From Desulfosarcina alkanivorans (lineage in GTDB: Bacteria > Desulfobacterota > Desulfobacteria > Desulfobacterales > Desulfosarcinaceae), in assembly GCF_009688945.1 (NCBI RefSeq), contig NZ_AP021874.1, forward strand, positions 2,914,001 through 2,978,000: a stretch of 64,000 bases of DNA, written 5' to 3'. Below the pieces are notes generated by a model. It ran no database searches. It had not been told where the DNA came from and saw nothing but the letters and a program-made list of their open reading frames with translations. Positions within the stretch are counted from its first letter, which is position 1. Every line of letters begins with the position of its first letter. The position numbers were made by a program, and so were the translations under genes. Below are positions 26,579-35,172 of the stretch, one piece after another.

Positions 26579-28615
26579 TCAGGCATCCGGGCCGGCTTCG
26601 GCAACCCGCTCGACAGCGGGAATCGTCAGCGGCTGGTGAATTTTCAGCGCGGCCAGGTTCACCCCGGTATTGTAGCGCCTGAGCAGCCAGAGCGGCAAAT
26701 CGAATTTTTCACGGCAGAGGGTCCAGTAGCTGTCCCCCGGCTGGACCCGGTATCGCTGGAGTTCGCCGACCTGGTAGGCCGCGTAGAAATCTTCCTGCAT
26801 CCGTTTGTGAAACTCGTGGCGCCGGGCTTCGAAATCCCGGGCGGTGACAATCCCCAGCGGGATTTTGATTTGCTGGTTGAGGTGCAGCGCCCTCCCGAAG
26901 GGCAACCGGTTGAGGCGACGAATCCGTGAGGCACTGACACCGGCCCATTCGGCGTAATGGCCGAGGGTCTCCTCGACCTCCACCCGCACGATCCCCACCG
27001 CCTGTTGCTTGACGCGGGAAATCCTGTAAAAATCGACATTCGTGTCAATGCCGCCAGGCGGTGCCACCGTACCGCGGTGCATCCAATCGTTCAAGGCCGC
27101 TTCGGGGATGTGATCATCCATGGCCAGCAGGTCGGCAGGAGCCGGCCCCGACCGCCGGTATCGGGCCAGGTGGCTTTCCACGGGAAGATCCGACGGGGCC
27201 ACAAAAGGCGGGTTGGTGCTGACTGCAGCCGCCGCCCGCCCCCTTGGTTCCTTCGGCGCCGGGCGCATGGTGGCCGCAGGCATTCGGGCCGACTGACCCG
27301 TCTGAGGAATGCGGAGGGTCTGCCTGGCATAGACCGTCGCCCGCCGGTCCAGACCGTTGGCGAGGATCAGGTCGTCCAGTTTCACCTGGTGCATGCGGGC
27401 AATTTTGCCGGCCGTGTCCCCCCGCTGAACCGTATAGAATCGGCTGGGCTTCTGGCGCTTTTTGAGCATATCGGCAGGGATTTCCGCCAGGTGCGCACCG
27501 CCGGATTCATTGCGGCCGGGCAGGTTCAGAACGTATCCCCTGGGGATGTACTTCTGCCCGCTGAAAACCGGGGGCCGAAGGGCCGGGTTCATGCCCCGGA
27601 CAACCTCGGGGGACACCTGAAAATGGCGGCAAAGGTCCGCCAGCGCAGCGTATCCATCAAGGCTCACCGACCTTGACGGCAGGGGGGCCGCCAGGGCCAG
27701 GTCCCCGAAATAAGACCGGTAGTCGGATGCCACCCGGCGGGCGGCCAGAAACTCGGAGTAGAAGTTCCTCGATGCGAACTTGAAGGTTCGCCCTTTGTAG
27801 GCGGTGAAAATTTCGGGATAACCGCCGTGGGCGGCCTTGGCCCGCTGCATGCCGGCGGCGCCATGATTGTAGGCCGTGACGGCCAGCGGCCAGCTGCCCA
27901 GCCGGTCGTAATTTTCCTTGAGCAGCCGCGCTGCCGAATGGGTGGCGGTAATGGGGTCGCGCCGCTCGTCGAGCACATAATCCACCGTCATGAATCGTTT
28001 GCCCGTGGACCGGGTGAACTGCCACATCCCGGCAGCACCGAATTTGCTGGTTGCGTGGGTATTGAAGGAGGACTCCACATGGGGCAGGTAGGCCAGATCC
28101 CCGGGCACGCCGTTGGCCTTCAGGATGGCCCGCATCCGGTCTATGTAAGCCCCGGATCGAGCCAGCCCGTCCCGGAAGCGGTCCCGCTGACCGATCTGGC
28201 AGCGCACCCGGGAACGGGCATGGCGGAATGTGCCTGCAGTTGCCTGCGGGCCGAACAGTGCCGCCACCCGCCGGCAATCGGCGTCTTTGGTCAGCGGATC
28301 GTCGGCCAGGCGATTCAGGATGGCCGCATATCTGCGACTGGCCGTCTTCATCCGCTCTCGATTGATTTTTCGGGCACCCCGCTGCCCGGCGGGTTCAAGG
28401 TCAATCACCCTGTATACCACATCCAGGCGGAGACTGTCGTGGACGACGGCCTGTCGGGTTGAATATTCGGAGTATATCTTTATCCAAAAAGAGACATTGG
28501 GTTCGATAACCTCGTACTGGGGAAACGGTTCGCCGGCGGCATGGCCGGATGAAATGAACACGCCCAGCAGGGCTGAAACAATGACGATCCATATCGTTAC
28601 ACGCTTGTGAGTCAT
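26579..28615 (-). CDS. MltD-like LysM membrane-bound lytic transglycosylase
   Basis: A 678-residue exported protein (signal peptide about 1-27). The SLT goose-lysozyme-like domain spans about 160-290, with the catalytic Glu181 in LPHVESSFNTHATSKFGAAGMWQF and AVTAYNHGAAGM downstream. LysM-type repeats follow: one near 400-445 (YTVQRGDTAGKIARMHQV), a degenerate one near 545-590, and one near the C-terminus (YRVQPGDSYWTLCREKFDLP). It cleaves peptidoglycan to 1,6-anhydro products. GAGGAA lies before the ATG. Confidence 0.9.
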   Translation of the reverse strand: MTHKRVTIWIVIVSALLGVFISSGHAAGEPFPQYEVIEPNVSFWIKIYSEYSTRQAVVHDSLRLDVVYRVIDLEPAGQRGARKINRERMKTASRRYAAILNRLADDPLTKDADCRRVAALFGPQATAGTFRHARSRVRCQIGQRDRFRDGLARSGAYIDRMRAILKANGVPGDLAYLPHVESSFNTHATSKFGAAGMWQFTRSTGKRFMTVDYVLDERRDPITATHSAARLLKENYDRLGSWPLAVTAYNHGAAGMQRAKAAHGGYPEIFTAYKGRTFKFASRNFYSEFLAARRVASDYRSYFGDLALAAPLPSRSVSLDGYAALADLCRHFQVSPEVVRGMNPALRPPVFSGQKYIPRGYVLNLPGRNESGGAHLAEIPADMLKKRQKPSRFYTVQRGDTAGKIARMHQVKLDDLILANGLDRRATVYARQTLRIPQTGQSARMPAATMRPAPKEPRGRAAAAVSTNPPFVAPSDLPVESHLARYRRSGPAPADLLAMDDHIPEAALNDWMHRGTVAPPGGIDTNVDFYRISRVKQQAVGIVRVEVEETLGHYAEWAGVSASRIRRLNRLPFGRALHLNQQIKIPLGIVTARDFEARRHEFHKRMQEDFYAAYQVGELQRYRVQPGDSYWTLCREKFDLPLWLLRRYNTGVNLAALKIHQPLTIPAVERVAEAGPDA

Positions 28616-28938
28616 GGCGGCGGTTCCTCTTTACCGGTCGGATTGGGTCAGTAATAGTACCAAATTAAAGCAATTTCGATACCATGGTCATTCAATTGGC
28701 CACGAACGCCCAGCAGCAGGGCGTTAACGGCAAAACCGGTTTTTTCCAGGTACCGCCCGACCGGGAAAAACGGCCCGAATCCGACAGAAAATTGACAAAA
28801 ATCGATGACCGGCGCCACGTTTGCAAGGCCCTGCCGACGACCGGCCGGGACTCTCGTCCGCCACGGGTCGAAAAGGCTTGAAACCATCCAGAAAGTGATC
28901 ATATTCTGAAATCGGTTTTATGGCTGAAGGTTTAGAAA
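28616..28938. other. Divergent intergenic region, 323 bp
   Basis: Between the transglycosylase and the phytochelatin-synthase-like gene. Short frames exist, but none has a ribosome site or recognisable sequence. It must carry both promoters; none was assigned. Confidence 0.4.
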
Positions 28939-29694
28939 ATGAAACTGCTGAGAAGCCTGATCTACCCCTATCTGTACACCCGCTACGGCATTCATCGAAT
29001 AACCGGCACCGGTCCGTTTGGGCGCCAGCGGGCCAACACCATCTGCCCCCCTGATGGTTCCCGGTGGAACCCGCTGAAACAGGCCATCTGGAAATACCAT
29101 GTCAAACAGTTCCATGAATCCTCGTGTTCCGTGGCCACCGTGGTCGCGTGCATCAATGCCCTCCGGTTTTTGAAAAACGGCACCCCCCGCCCGATTGATC
29201 AAGCCGACATCCTCGACCGGGTGACCACCGGTCACTGGAAAGCGCGGATGAGCGACGGTGGGTATCGCGGGCGGCGCGGGCTGCCGCTGCCGCTCCTGGG
29301 CCGGGTGGTCAGGGACAGTCTCGCGGCCTACGAGCTGGACGGTCATCGCGTGGACATCGTCCGGACGCCCAGAACCACCTCCCGGGAACCGGCCCTCCGG
29401 GCAACGCTGAAAAAACGTTTGCGGCGCTTTGACCGCCATGGCAAGGGCCTGATCATCGCCCATTTTGACCAGGGCACCCTGGTTCCCACCCTGAATATCC
29501 CCCACATATCGCCGGTCGGGGCTTACGATGAAGAGACCGGCCGGGTCACCCTGCTCGATGTGGATCCCGAACAGGAAAAGCCCTACGAGGTGTGCTTCGA
29601 CAGGTTCTACAAAGGCTTGTCCAGTGATTACCACCATGTGTTCGACGCGTTCGGGTACGGCAGCGGCGGGTATGTCTACATTGAAATTCAGTAG
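28939..29694 (+). CDS. Phytochelatin-synthase-like cysteine protease
   Basis: A 251-residue papain-fold protein. The catalytic triad of the phytochelatin synthase family is seen: Cys63 in HESSCSVATVVACINALR, His189 in IPHISPVGAYD and Asp207 in VTLLDVDP. Bacterial single-domain members usually hydrolyse glutathione or related thiol peptides to the gamma-Glu-Cys product rather than polymerising it. There is no signal peptide, although the first 15 residues are hydrophobic and basic (LLRSLIYPYLYTRYG) and may be membrane-associated. The Cys-rich C-terminal domain of plant enzymes is absent. Confidence 0.82.
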   Translation: MKLLRSLIYPYLYTRYGIHRITGTGPFGRQRANTICPPDGSRWNPLKQAIWKYHVKQFHESSCSVATVVACINALRFLKNGTPRPIDQADILDRVTTGHWKARMSDGGYRGRRGLPLPLLGRVVRDSLAAYELDGHRVDIVRTPRTTSREPALRATLKKRLRRFDRHGKGLIIAHFDQGTLVPTLNIPHISPVGAYDEETGRVTLLDVDPEQEKPYEVCFDRFYKGLSSDYHHVFDAFGYGSGGYVYIEIQ

Positions 29695-29824
29695 GCACAC
29701 CCGCCACGGGCGGCGGCCGGTGTCCATCGGAGGCCCCTCCGACCGAAGCAAACTTGCATCGATCGGCAATCATGGTTAATTTTTACTTTTGACAATTAGG
29801 GAGACAGCGGCATTCAAAACAGTC

Positions 29825-30949
29825 ATGAATAATCTGAATTCCCGGGACCCGATTTCCAGGAGACGCTTCATGGGCAAGCTCTCGACAGCATTCAAGGTGG
29901 CGCTCATGTCTCAGTTCCTGCCACGGGTGGTGCCGGCCGCCGCGAGCACCGAAGGCCCTGCGGCGACGCTTCACTATCATCCGCTGAACGGCGACAGCCT
30001 GCGGGAAATGGCACTGCGAAAGCTGCATCACGGGTCGGACGCCTTTTTGAACCCCATGGGAATATCACGCAACAGACGATTCTGGCAGGTGCTCTCCTGG
30101 AAGCTGTTCAATAAAAATGCCTATGCGGATTATCTTGACGACCAGCCGATTTCGCCCGTTGCCATCGATTGGGACCCGATCAGGGCTCACCGGGGCGTGT
30201 CGGTCACCTTCATCAAACATTCGACCCTGCTGATCAAGGATGGGGACCGAATCCTGCTGGTCGATCCGGTGTTCGACGACATTTTCTGGTTTATCAGGGA
30301 TTATTCGCCCCGGGCGTTCAACCTGGATGACATGCCGCGGCCGGACCATGTGCTGATCACCCACGGCCATTACGACCATCTGGACGCGCCCTCCCTGGGC
30401 GCGCTCGATCCGGGCACCCATGTCATCAGCCCGTTGGGATACGACAATGAATTCAACGCGCTGGGCATGACCCGCCGAACGCGACTGGACTGGTACGAGC
30501 ATTACAGCGACGGGGCCAGGGAGGTCACCCTGCTGCCCGCCAACCACTGGACCATGCGCAACCCCATCGTCGGCCCCAACCGCTCCCTGTGGGGCGGCTA
30601 CCTGATCAAAACCGCCGGCGGGCCGACCATCTACATTTCCGGGGACAGCGCCTACTTCGATGGATTCGAGCAGCTGGCCGACGATTACGACATCGACCTG
30701 GCCATTTTCAACATGGGCGCCTATGCGCCGCGATGGTTCATGGCACCCAGCCACATGAACCCGGCGGAGACGGTGCGGGCCTTTCAGGAAGTGGGGGCCC
30801 GGCAGTTGATGATCGCCCACTGGGGAACCTTTCAGCTGGGCGACGAACCGGTTCATTTCCCTCCAGCGGATCTGGAAAAAGCCCTTGGACAGCAAGGACT
30901 TTTATCCCGGTGGATCGACCTGGGACATGGGCAGACCCATTTCTTCTGA
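29825..30949 (+). CDS. Exported metallo-beta-lactamase-fold hydrolase (NAPE-PLD/UlaG-like)
   Basis: A 374-residue protein with a twin-arginine-type leader (SRRRFMGKLS, residues 11-20). The metal site is HGHYDHL (His180, His182, Asp184, His185), with further ligands in LLPANHWTMR, ISGDSAYF and LMIAHWGTF. The order and the SVTFIKHSTLLIK strand resemble NAPE-phospholipase D and related bacterial enzymes. I chose the ATG at 29825 because it starts the Tat-like leader; a TTG at 29789 is possible. Substrate unknown. The next gene begins 25 bases after its stop. Confidence 0.8.
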   Translation: MNNLNSRDPISRRRFMGKLSTAFKVALMSQFLPRVVPAAASTEGPAATLHYHPLNGDSLREMALRKLHHGSDAFLNPMGISRNRRFWQVLSWKLFNKNAYADYLDDQPISPVAIDWDPIRAHRGVSVTFIKHSTLLIKDGDRILLVDPVFDDIFWFIRDYSPRAFNLDDMPRPDHVLITHGHYDHLDAPSLGALDPGTHVISPLGYDNEFNALGMTRRTRLDWYEHYSDGAREVTLLPANHWTMRNPIVGPNRSLWGGYLIKTAGGPTIYISGDSAYFDGFEQLADDYDIDLAIFNMGAYAPRWFMAPSHMNPAETVRAFQEVGARQLMIAHWGTFQLGDEPVHFPPADLEKALGQQGLLSRWIDLGHGQTHFF

Positions 30950-30974
30950 CAGGAGCAGGCGAGAAGGGAGAAGA

Positions 30975-31520
30975 ATGATGAAAAAAATAGCGTGGCTCTC
31001 CGTTCTGTTTGTTTTCGCCGGTCCGATGGACCTGCCGGCGTTTCGCGACCACCAGTCGTCGGTGACGCCTGTCGGCAGCGGGCCGGCATACCCCACCACC
31101 CGGGATGTGGTCGCCCGGCTGAAGATGCCGAAGCAACTGCCGATGGATAATGGCCGTCCGGGAAAGCCCGTCCATCCGATATACCCGGGCGACAAACCCG
31201 GCCATGGACACCCGGGGAAAGATCGTCCCCGGTACGGATGGTCCGGCGGCACAACCGTGGTGCGGGAAGTTCAGCCGATCATCATCGTGAACCAGCCGGC
31301 GCCCCAGACGCCGGCACCGCCGCCGTCCGAACCCGAGCGTGTGTGGGTGCCTCCGGTGATGGGCACGCGCACGGAACCCGGCTACTGGGATTATGGCATC
31401 AAAAAAATATGGATGGGTGACCACTGGCGGTTTGAACAGGATTTCGAAGACCGGATATGGGTGCCTGAATCCCAGATGGCGGTCGTCGAGCAGGAGGGGT
31501 ACTGGAAGATCGTGGAGTAG
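30975..31520 (+). CDS. Exported proline- and tryptophan-rich protein of unknown function
   Basis: A 181-residue protein with a signal peptide (about 1-22), a Gly/Pro/His-rich middle (PGDKPGHGHPGKDRP), a proline stretch (PAPQTPAPPPSEPE) and a C-terminal aromatic module. In that module YWDYGIKKIWMGDHWRFEQ and IWVPESQMAVVEQEGYW look like a duplicated W-V-P / Y-W unit. I do not recognise the family. GGGAG is 6 bases before the ATG. It is probably co-transcribed with the metallo-hydrolase gene upstream, and both proteins are predicted to be exported. Confidence 0.7.
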   Translation: MMKKIAWLSVLFVFAGPMDLPAFRDHQSSVTPVGSGPAYPTTRDVVARLKMPKQLPMDNGRPGKPVHPIYPGDKPGHGHPGKDRPRYGWSGGTTVVREVQPIIIVNQPAPQTPAPPPSEPERVWVPPVMGTRTEPGYWDYGIKKIWMGDHWRFEQDFEDRIWVPESQMAVVEQEGYWKIVE

Positions 31521-31572
31521 CGGGCAGGCCGAAACAGGCGCAGGGTTTCACCCGCCTTACGCACCATCCGGA

Positions 31573-31812
31573 TCATGTTTTCCCGATACAGGCCTCGTCG
31601 ACGCAGCCCTGCTTCCCGCCGAAGGACATGGCAGAAACGGGTTTGTTTTTTTCTTTTTCAGCGACCGCTGCGGGATCAGGACCCGTTGGCGAGGGGACGG
31701 CGGCCATTTTCCCGATGCAGGCCTCATCCGTACACACGGTTTGCGATGAAACGGCTACGGAGGATCGGACTCGGGTCCGTTTCTTTTTCCCATCACCGGA
31801 TTCTCCCTTCAT
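31573..31812 (-). CDS. Small protein with duplicated CxDEACIGK motif
   Basis: A 79-residue protein. Two copies of a nearly identical motif occur: CTDEACIGK (residues 27-35) and CVDEACIGK (70-78), the second almost at the C-terminus. Between them is a Pro/Ala/Lys linker. The paired cysteines five residues apart could bind a metal or form disulfides. The very strong ribosome site GGAGGAGG, 6 bases before the ATG, argues that it is translated. Similar CxDxxCIG patterns occur in small zinc-ribbon proteins of deltaproteobacteria, but I cannot name the family. No signal peptide is visible. Confidence 0.65.
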   Translation of the reverse strand: MKGESGDGKKKRTRVRSSVAVSSQTVCTDEACIGKMAAVPSPTGPDPAAVAEKEKNKPVSAMSFGGKQGCVDEACIGKT

Positions 31813-31913
31813 TGCTAACCTCCTCCGGGCACATCAGGGTAAAGCCGCAACCCGCCAGGATTTGGCAAGGCAGGCGTTCGGGCCGGGCATGGTGAGAACC
31901 GCCGCATGGACCT

Positions 31914-32156
31914 TCAGGCACCGGCCTTCAGGCTTGCGAAATATCCGCGCTCGAAATAACGGGCGGTTTCCTTGTCCAAAACGGCCTCGTTTTCGTGAAT
32001 GTACCGCGGTCCGGCACCCCAGGCGCCGCAGGCCAGCACCGCGGTGTCGCCAAGGTTGAACTTATGGCCGCAGGCCGGGCATCCCTGGGCGTTGGTCGTG
32101 TTGAGGGATTCAAGGTCCATGATGATTTTAGGCTTGCAGGCATTCATCTCGTTCAT
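31914..32156 (-). CDS. Small zinc-ribbon-like protein
   Basis: An 80-residue protein with CPACG (Cys26, Cys29) and a third cysteine in AVLACGAWGAGPRYIHEN (Cys43), suggesting a three- or four-ligand zinc site with a nearby His. The C-terminal part (LDKETARYFERGYFASLK) looks helical. AAAGGA lies 7 bases from the second ATG at 32156, which I prefer over the ATG at 32162. Function unknown. It is on the same strand as the CxDEACIGK gene about 100 bases downstream, so the two may be co-transcribed. Confidence 0.65.
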   Translation of the reverse strand: MNEMNACKPKIIMDLESLNTTNAQGCPACGHKFNLGDTAVLACGAWGAGPRYIHENEAVLDKETARYFERGYFASLKAGA

Positions 32157-32345
32157 TGCCATTTCCTTTCTTTTCAGCGGGTTCAGTTTATCAGAAGGTA
32201 TTCATCATCCCGGCAAATGCAAACCGGCGCACCGTGGTTCCCCAGCATGCGCCGGCCTGTGCTGCCGATCATTCGGTCTTTCCGGGGACCCTGAAAGGTT
32301 GGCCGCTCTTAAACAGATACAGACAGCACCGGCTTGAAAAAAGGG

Positions 32346-32834
32346 TCAGCGCCGCGACCCGGGCCGGCGGTTTCGATTCATGCGAAAAGGATCCCTGTCC
32401 GGCCCGGGAAGGCTGACAATGATCACGTTACCGGGTTCGAACCGGATGGTGGTCCGGCTGTAGAGGGAATACCACACCCCGGCCCGCTGGCCCGCCGGGT
32501 CGGTGATCACCCCGCCCAGGGTGGCGGGGGTAAAGCCCAGCTGATCGGTCATGGCATCAACCAGCCGCTCCAGCAGCGCCGGGGTCATGTCCACGGATCG
32601 CCAGAGACCCGGCTTCAGGGTGTAAGCCCGGTCGATGGCCAGAACCGCTGTCGGCCGGGCCTCGGGACCGGTAGCGTAATAGGAATGGTTCGCCAGCACC
32701 TCATGTCGCTCGAACACCTCGCTGATATCTTTGCTCGACTGCACGCGGCCGTAAGTGCCGGTGCACCCCGTCACCCCGGTGATGGCCAGGATAAGGAACA
32801 GGTACGTCCAAAAGTGTCCGGTCACAGGTTTCAT
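32346..32834 (-). CDS. Lipoprotein of unknown function
   Basis: A 162-residue protein whose signal sequence ends in GVTGCTG, so Cys24 should be lipidated. The mature part (SSKDISEVFERHEVLANHSYYATGPEARPTAVLAIDRAY) looks like a small alpha/beta domain, and the C-terminus is very basic (MNRNRRPGSRR). I do not recognise the family. AAGGGG is upstream of the ATG. It is followed on the same strand (upstream in genome order) by the AlbA_2 sensor gene with a 53-base gap. Confidence 0.7.
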   Translation of the reverse strand: MKPVTGHFWTYLFLILAITGVTGCTGTYGRVQSSKDISEVFERHEVLANHSYYATGPEARPTAVLAIDRAYTLKPGLWRSVDMTPALLERLVDAMTDQLGFTPATLGGVITDPAGQRAGVWYSLYSRTTIRFEPGNVIIVSLPGPDRDPFRMNRNRRPGSRR

Positions 32835-32887
32835 AAGGGTGCCCCTTGGGATTGGGATGCATTCCGCCCGCCGGTTTGTGGCAGTGC

Positions 32888-34495
32888 CTATCCTTTTTCC
32901 CGCTGTCCCCGCTCTTCGAGGTAGGCGAGGGTCTGGCTGGTGGTCAACTGCCGGCTGGACGGTCCGGAGCGAATAAAAAACATCTCATCTTTTTTGTTGG
33001 TGATAAATACCGGCCGGGGAGATCGCCGGCAGCGTACTGCAAAAACCGACACCCCCGCTGCGGGCAGTAGCGCAAATTCTATAAATTCCGTAAAATTCAA
33101 CCCGATGTGCTGCTCGAAGATGGCCGAGAAATGACGCAGGTATTTATCGTCGTTGGGAAAATTGTCCGCGGCAATACCATGAATCGTGCCGTTGTCGGCC
33201 ACACCCACCAGCAGTGTGCCCCCATCGGTGTTCATGAAGGCCGCCACGGTTTTCAGGCAGGCCAGTTCGATCTCTTTGCCGGCCTTTCCCGATCTCAGGT
33301 TCCAGCGCAGGGTGGACTTGAACTCAAGGGTGTCGGTCTCGCCCTGTTCGATCAACGCGATCAACTCCGCGGCCGTCATGGCCTGCAGCGGCTTTTTCCC
33401 GCGGCCGGGGCGTTCCGGCCGGCCCATGCGCAGAGCCGCGGCCAACAGAAGACACCAGAGCAATCCCAGGCCCGCCGGCACAAAGAAAAAGCGGTTCAAG
33501 GGCAGATGCCGCAGCAGGTCCGTCCTGGAGGCGATGACACCGACACCGGCCTGCTGGCGGCTTCCCTGAAGGCCGTGAATCAACCCGTATTGAGGCTCTC
33601 CGGCAACATCGAATCCAAACGGCACGTCGATTTCACCCCCTTGCCGCCAGGCCTGGCCGGCAGCGGCCAGAATGGGGTCCTGCGGGGCGGAACCAGGTTC
33701 CCCGGCTCCGGAGTCGGGCGAAACAGGTGCCGAGGGATTCTGGAAATCGATGAAAACCCCGCTGCGGCTGAAGAGAAAAAATCGATACGAACTGCCGGCG
33801 CGGATGTCGTCAAGCAGCTGGGCGATCTGGGTATTCAACACGCCGGCGGCGGCCACGTGGCCGATGTGCTCCTTTTGCCATGCGGTGGCGGCGGAAAGGC
33901 CGCTCATCCCCGCCGGGGGAAACGATCGGGCGGGGCTCCAGACGATCGATCCCTGACCCTTCAATTCCGGGGCGCGTCGCCAGTCATCCGAAAGCCCGGC
34001 CGGGTCCCGGAGGGCCTCCGACCATTGGTCCGTCATCTTGCCGTCGGCGTCTCGCCCCCCCCACACCCAGCCGTCCTTGCTGGATTCGCTCCGCGTGTGG
34101 CCCATGAGCAGCCCCTCGCCATCCCGCACCAACACAAAGGACAGCCGGCCCTGCTCCCATAGAAAAAAACCAAAAATCTGCGGATGGTTCCGCAGCAATG
34201 GTGAAAATTTGGCAGCCAGTAAGTCCGGTTCGGAGAGGGTCAGCGTTCCGTTCAGGGACCATTGGCGGACCAGGAGCAGGTCCTCGCCGACCGGATTGAA
34301 AAACCGGTCGATCCGGGAGGCCATCTGCTCGGCCAGACGGGATATCTGGGCCGCCGCAACGGCGTCACGATTCTGCCGGTCCCGGTACAGGGCGATGCCG
34401 GCGATGGCCAGAATCATGACCAGAGAAACCACCTGGAATACGATCAGGTTTCGAAAGCGGCGTGCACGGGCAGGTCTGCTTGAACGGGCCGTCAT
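32888..34495 (-). CDS. Membrane sensor fused to AlbA_2 (Schlafen-type ATP-binding) domain
   Basis: A 535-residue protein. TM1 (about 17-37) and TM2 (about 333-352) flank an extracytoplasmic sensory region of some 290 residues (Cache-like, with RIDRFFNPVGEDLLLVRQW). The cytoplasmic C-terminal domain (about 385-530) is AlbA_2: GETDTLEFKSTLRWN, then LKTVAAFMNTDGGTLLVGVADNG, then the late FFIRSGPSSRQLT. AlbA_2 domains usually sit in soluble transcriptional regulators or Schlafen-like proteins, so coupling to a transmembrane sensor is unusual. The output is unknown. Confidence 0.8.
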   Translation of the reverse strand: MTARSSRPARARRFRNLIVFQVVSLVMILAIAGIALYRDRQNRDAVAAAQISRLAEQMASRIDRFFNPVGEDLLLVRQWSLNGTLTLSEPDLLAAKFSPLLRNHPQIFGFFLWEQGRLSFVLVRDGEGLLMGHTRSESSKDGWVWGGRDADGKMTDQWSEALRDPAGLSDDWRRAPELKGQGSIVWSPARSFPPAGMSGLSAATAWQKEHIGHVAAAGVLNTQIAQLLDDIRAGSSYRFFLFSRSGVFIDFQNPSAPVSPDSGAGEPGSAPQDPILAAAGQAWRQGGEIDVPFGFDVAGEPQYGLIHGLQGSRQQAGVGVIASRTDLLRHLPLNRFFFVPAGLGLLWCLLLAAALRMGRPERPGRGKKPLQAMTAAELIALIEQGETDTLEFKSTLRWNLRSGKAGKEIELACLKTVAAFMNTDGGTLLVGVADNGTIHGIAADNFPNDDKYLRHFSAIFEQHIGLNFTEFIEFALLPAAGVSVFAVRCRRSPRPVFITNKKDEMFFIRSGPSSRQLTTSQTLAYLEERGQREKG

Positions 34496-34578
34496 GGATA
34501 GGTTCTTTCATCGGAGGAAACGGGGGCAGCAGGTCGTCGCTGAAACGGGTGTTCGAAGCGGCGGATGGACATACCCGG

Positions 34579-35064
34579 CTAATCGAGGGTTCTCACCGGC
34601 AGGGCGCGATAGGCACGCTGGTGAACTTTCCGGACCGAGTAAAAATAGACGTTGTCGAAGTTGAATACGGTTGCCGTGGGCCCCAGTCTGCCGGTTTCAG
34701 CGCTCCAGACCCAGCCGCAACTCAGTTGGATGACCGGAACAATCTTCACCCATTGGCCGCATGCGGCTTCATATCCCTTTCCCTTGAGCACCAGACTCTG
34801 CAGTTCCGCCAGCGTCGGCAGACGCCAGTCATCATGCATCGTCGGCAGGGTGTAGGGAAAGGTGTAGCGAATCCACTTTTCCGCCTGATGCCAGTTGATG
34901 TCGCCGTGATTGTCGGTTTTGGCCCACATCAACCCCATTTCGTGGTCCGTCACGGTGCCGTCGCCATTGTCCGTAAAGCGGTCTCCGGCATGGGCGGCCC
35001 CGCCGATCGTCAATGCCAGCCAGATCAGGACGGCGATAGTGGACAATAAGGCGCGTCTGACCAT
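34579..35064 (-). CDS. Exported DUF1566 domain protein
   Basis: A 161-residue protein with a signal peptide ending near AHA (residue 26). The mature form begins GDRFTDNGDGTVTDHEMGLMWAKTDN, the hallmark of DUF1566 (Lcl C-terminal-like) proteins, and continues with WRLPTLAELQSLV. This is a lectin-like fold common in surface proteins of deltaproteobacteria. It forms a single domain with no anchor, so it is probably periplasmic or secreted. Confidence 0.85.
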   Translation of the reverse strand: MVRRALLSTIAVLIWLALTIGGAAHAGDRFTDNGDGTVTDHEMGLMWAKTDNHGDINWHQAEKWIRYTFPYTLPTMHDDWRLPTLAELQSLVLKGKGYEAACGQWVKIVPVIQLSCGWVWSAETGRLGPTATVFNFDNVYFYSVRKVHQRAYRALPVRTLD

Positions 35065-35172
35065 GGTCTCCTCCTTTTTGCGGATACGTTTCGTCGAAAC
35101 ACCGGGGAAGACGGAAGGGCGATCAAACCCGGTATACGATCAAGTGACCTCGCTCGCGGCCCCAAATCATGT

